Below are positions 62,689 through 64,000 of a stretch of DNA of 64,000 nt, one piece after another. Source of the DNA: Cyanidium caldarium (Eukaryota > Rhodophyta > Bangiophyceae > Cyanidiales > Cyanidiaceae); assembly GCA_026184775.1 (NCBI GenBank), contig JANCYW010000005.1, forward strand, positions 396,501-460,500, read 5' to 3'. The notes under the pieces are model-generated. The model worked only from the letters and a program-made list of their open reading frames with translations. It was not told the DNA's origin and searched no databases. Position 1 is the first letter of the stretch, and each line of letters begins with the position of its first letter. A program made the position numbers and the translations under genes.

Positions 62689-64000
62689 TTACGCGGCCAG
62701 CGCTCGACGGAACACGATGCCCACCAGCGTGCCCGGGCCGCCACCGCCACTACCATCACCGCTGCATATGCTCTCGGCATTTTCGACGCGTTTGGCCGGC
62801 CGGCCACGCGCTCGACGCGGCGGCACCAACAACTCCATCCCACCCGCCGGGCGACGCTGAGGATGCACGCACAGCGCACTGCGGTCCGATGCCGCGTTTC
62901 CGTCGCCGTTCGACCGGGAAGGCTCTCGATTCGTCGTCATCGTCGTCGTCGTCGTCGTCGTTGCTGCAACGTTCACCGGATCGCTCGGGACCGCTGGCGG
63001 CCACGGACTGATCAGCACCACCTGCCCGCCCATGGTCTCCACCAGTTGTTGGGTGACGTACAGCCCGAGGCCGGTACCGCGTGCAGGGGAAGCAGAAGAC
63101 GACGACGACGACGACGACGACGTTCGATCCGCCAACGCGGTGGACGGCGACGATGACGACGCGGCCGCCGTGCGACGGGTCGGTAACGCCCTCTCGCCCG
63201 CCACTTGACCGCGATATCCTCGCTGCCATACCAGCGAGCTTTCGGCCGGTGCCACCCCCGGTCCGGTGTCGGCCACATACAATGCCACCGCCTGATCGGC
63301 ATCGGGCACCACCGCCGCCGCCGTTTTCGACGGGGAGGCTGCACGCCGCGGCCGCAGCTGCACCGTCTGGATCCACAGGTACACCGCGCGGTAGGCAGGC
63401 GGCGCGCCCAGCGCCGTATACTTGATGGCGTTCTCGATGATGTTGCTGGCGGCTTCGCGCAACGCAAACGCATCCGCCAGAATGGCTGGCGTGTCCATCG
63501 GTTCCACCGCGGCATACAGCGCCACCCCCAGCTCTAGCGCCAGCGCCTTGGCCGGTCCGATCAGCGGACGCACCACATCGGGCATCCAGCAGAGTCGTGG
63601 TTGCAGCGCGCGGTTGTTTTCGGCAGTGCCTGCCGCGATAGCGGTGGTGGTGTCCACCGACGGTGTCGACGGCGGCAACAACAGGTCGCGCGATCGGGAG
63701 TGTCGTTCCGCATCGGACGCGGCCATGGCGCCGCCCGCCAGCATCCCCCTCCACCCTACCTCTTGGCCGCCCCGCGATGGCGGCAACAAACTGGGCACGT
63801 GAGCCACGCGGTCGAGCGGTAACAGCAGATCCCCCAACCGCTCGCTCTGTACGATGATATCGCGCGCCAAGTCCCGGTTCAAGTCCTCGGGCGGCAGGCG
63901 TCGCAGCAGCAGTTTGCCGAACGTGCGCAACGCGCTCAACGGACTGCGCACCTGGTGCAGGATGGTGCTAAGCACTTCGCGCATTTGCGATATCATCAGC
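62689..64000 (-). CDS. Chloroplast sensor kinase CSK/Hik2-like histidine kinase (5' partial)
   Basis: Only the C-terminal 436 codons are in the window; the gene continues past the right edge. Motifs: dimerisation helix ILHQVRSPLSALRTFGKLLLRRL with the phospho-accepting His (codon 63955-63957), N-box IIENAIKYT, G1 DTGPGVAP, G2 GTGLGLYV, i.e. a complete kinase core. The HQVR-PLSALRTFGK block is that of cyanobacterial Hik2 and its plastid homologue CSK, which links electron-transport redox state to plastid gene expression. A Ser run (from about nine consecutive TCG-type codons) and a 60-residue tail after G2 are insertions. Confidence 0.88.
   Translation of the reverse strand, partial: LMISQMREVLSTILHQVRSPLSALRTFGKLLLRRLPPEDLNRDLARDIIVQSERLGDLLLPLDRVAHVPSLLPPSRGGQEVGWRGMLAGGAMAASDAERHSRSRDLLLPPSTPSVDTTTAIAAGTAENNRALQPRLCWMPDVVRPLIGPAKALALELGVALYAAVEPMDTPAILADAFALREAASNIIENAIKYTALGAPPAYRAVYLWIQTVQLRPRRAASPSKTAAAVVPDADQAVALYVADTGPGVAPAESSLVWQRGYRGQVAGERALPTRRTAAASSSSPSTALADRTSSSSSSSSSASPARGTGLGLYVTQQLVETMGGQVVLISPWPPAVPSDPVNVAATTTTTTTMTTNREPSRSNGDGNAASDRSALCVHPQRRPAGGMELLVPPRRARGRPAKRVENAESICSGDGSGGGGPGTLVGIVFRRALAA

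Noticed and set aside
1-64000. CRISPR arrays, rRNA, transposons or virus-derived elements
   Set aside because: No regular spaced repeats, no rRNA-like blocks, and no transposase, reverse transcriptase, integrase or capsid pattern in any frame.

Overview
The window reads as nuclear DNA of a unicellular red alga of the Cyanidiophyceae (Cyanidium / Cyanidioschyzon relatives). The reasons are: about 44 protein genes in 64 kb with no recognisable intron; very GC-rich coding sequence; eukaryotic core genes (XPD helicase, mRNA cap methyltransferase, CAF-1 p60, a Reb1/TTF1-type Myb factor, PP5, mitochondrial carriers) mixed with plastid genes of cyanobacterial origin (a CpcS/CpeS-type bilin lyase, a CSK/Hik2 sensor kinase, a DUF4079 protein, a fatty acid photodecarboxylase). 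The bilin lyase together with a nuclear CSK-like kinase points to a phycobilisome-bearing eukaryote. Gene density (about one per 1.5 kb) and GC content seem higher than in Cyanidioschyzon, so a Cyanidium-like genome is my best guess. This is inference; no species was identified.

Layout. 0-10.7 kb: a DMT transporter cut by the window edge, a twin-CX9C mitochondrial protein, a membrane protein, a plastid DUF4079 protein, a GAD/CSAD-type decarboxylase, a short-chain dehydrogenase, phosphatidylethanolamine N-methyltransferase and MutY. 10.7-21 kb: two orphan proteins, a small membrane protein, a perfect 66-bp tandem duplication, the mRNA cap methyltransferase, an NAK-family kinase, a SixA-like phosphatase and an orphan with a plastid-like leader. 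21-31 kb: a DAD4-like kinetochore protein, the bilin lyase, the photodecarboxylase, a degenerate SerB-like ACT protein, a phosphate-carrier-like protein, uroporphyrinogen decarboxylase and a thioredoxin-fold protein. 31-45 kb: a membrane protein, GH35 beta-galactosidase, a small gene interrupted by TGA, PP5, a VTC1-like protein, a nucleotide-sugar/PAPS-type transporter, a mitochondrial carrier and XPD. 45-64 kb: polyprenol reductase, LpxD, a PhyH dioxygenase, the Reb1/TTF1-like factor, PDX1, a hotdog thioesterase, a pheophytinase-like hydrolase, a CBS protein, ATP synthase subunit f, CAF-1 p60, an ABCD half-transporter, an SLC13 phosphate-type transporter, an SPX protein and the CSK-like kinase cut by the right edge.

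Many neighbours are tail-to-tail with 35-70 bp between stops, or head-to-head across 200-570 bp. There is no sign of operons. Thematic links are plastid pigment and lipid metabolism (bilin lyase, UROD, photodecarboxylase, pheophytinase-like hydrolase, CSK) and phosphate/polyphosphate homeostasis (SLC13 transporter, SPX protein and VTC1-like protein). No mobile element, CRISPR array, rRNA or convincing tRNA was found.

Most noteworthy: an SPX protein and an SLC13 transporter encoded head-to-head as if an SPX-SLC13 fusion had been split; a DAD4-like protein outside fungi; a photodecarboxylase with both diagnostic residues; and a SerB-like ACT protein that has lost key catalytic residues. All starts are predictions; where the longest frame began at a non-ATG codon or ran into a neighbour I chose an internal ATG.
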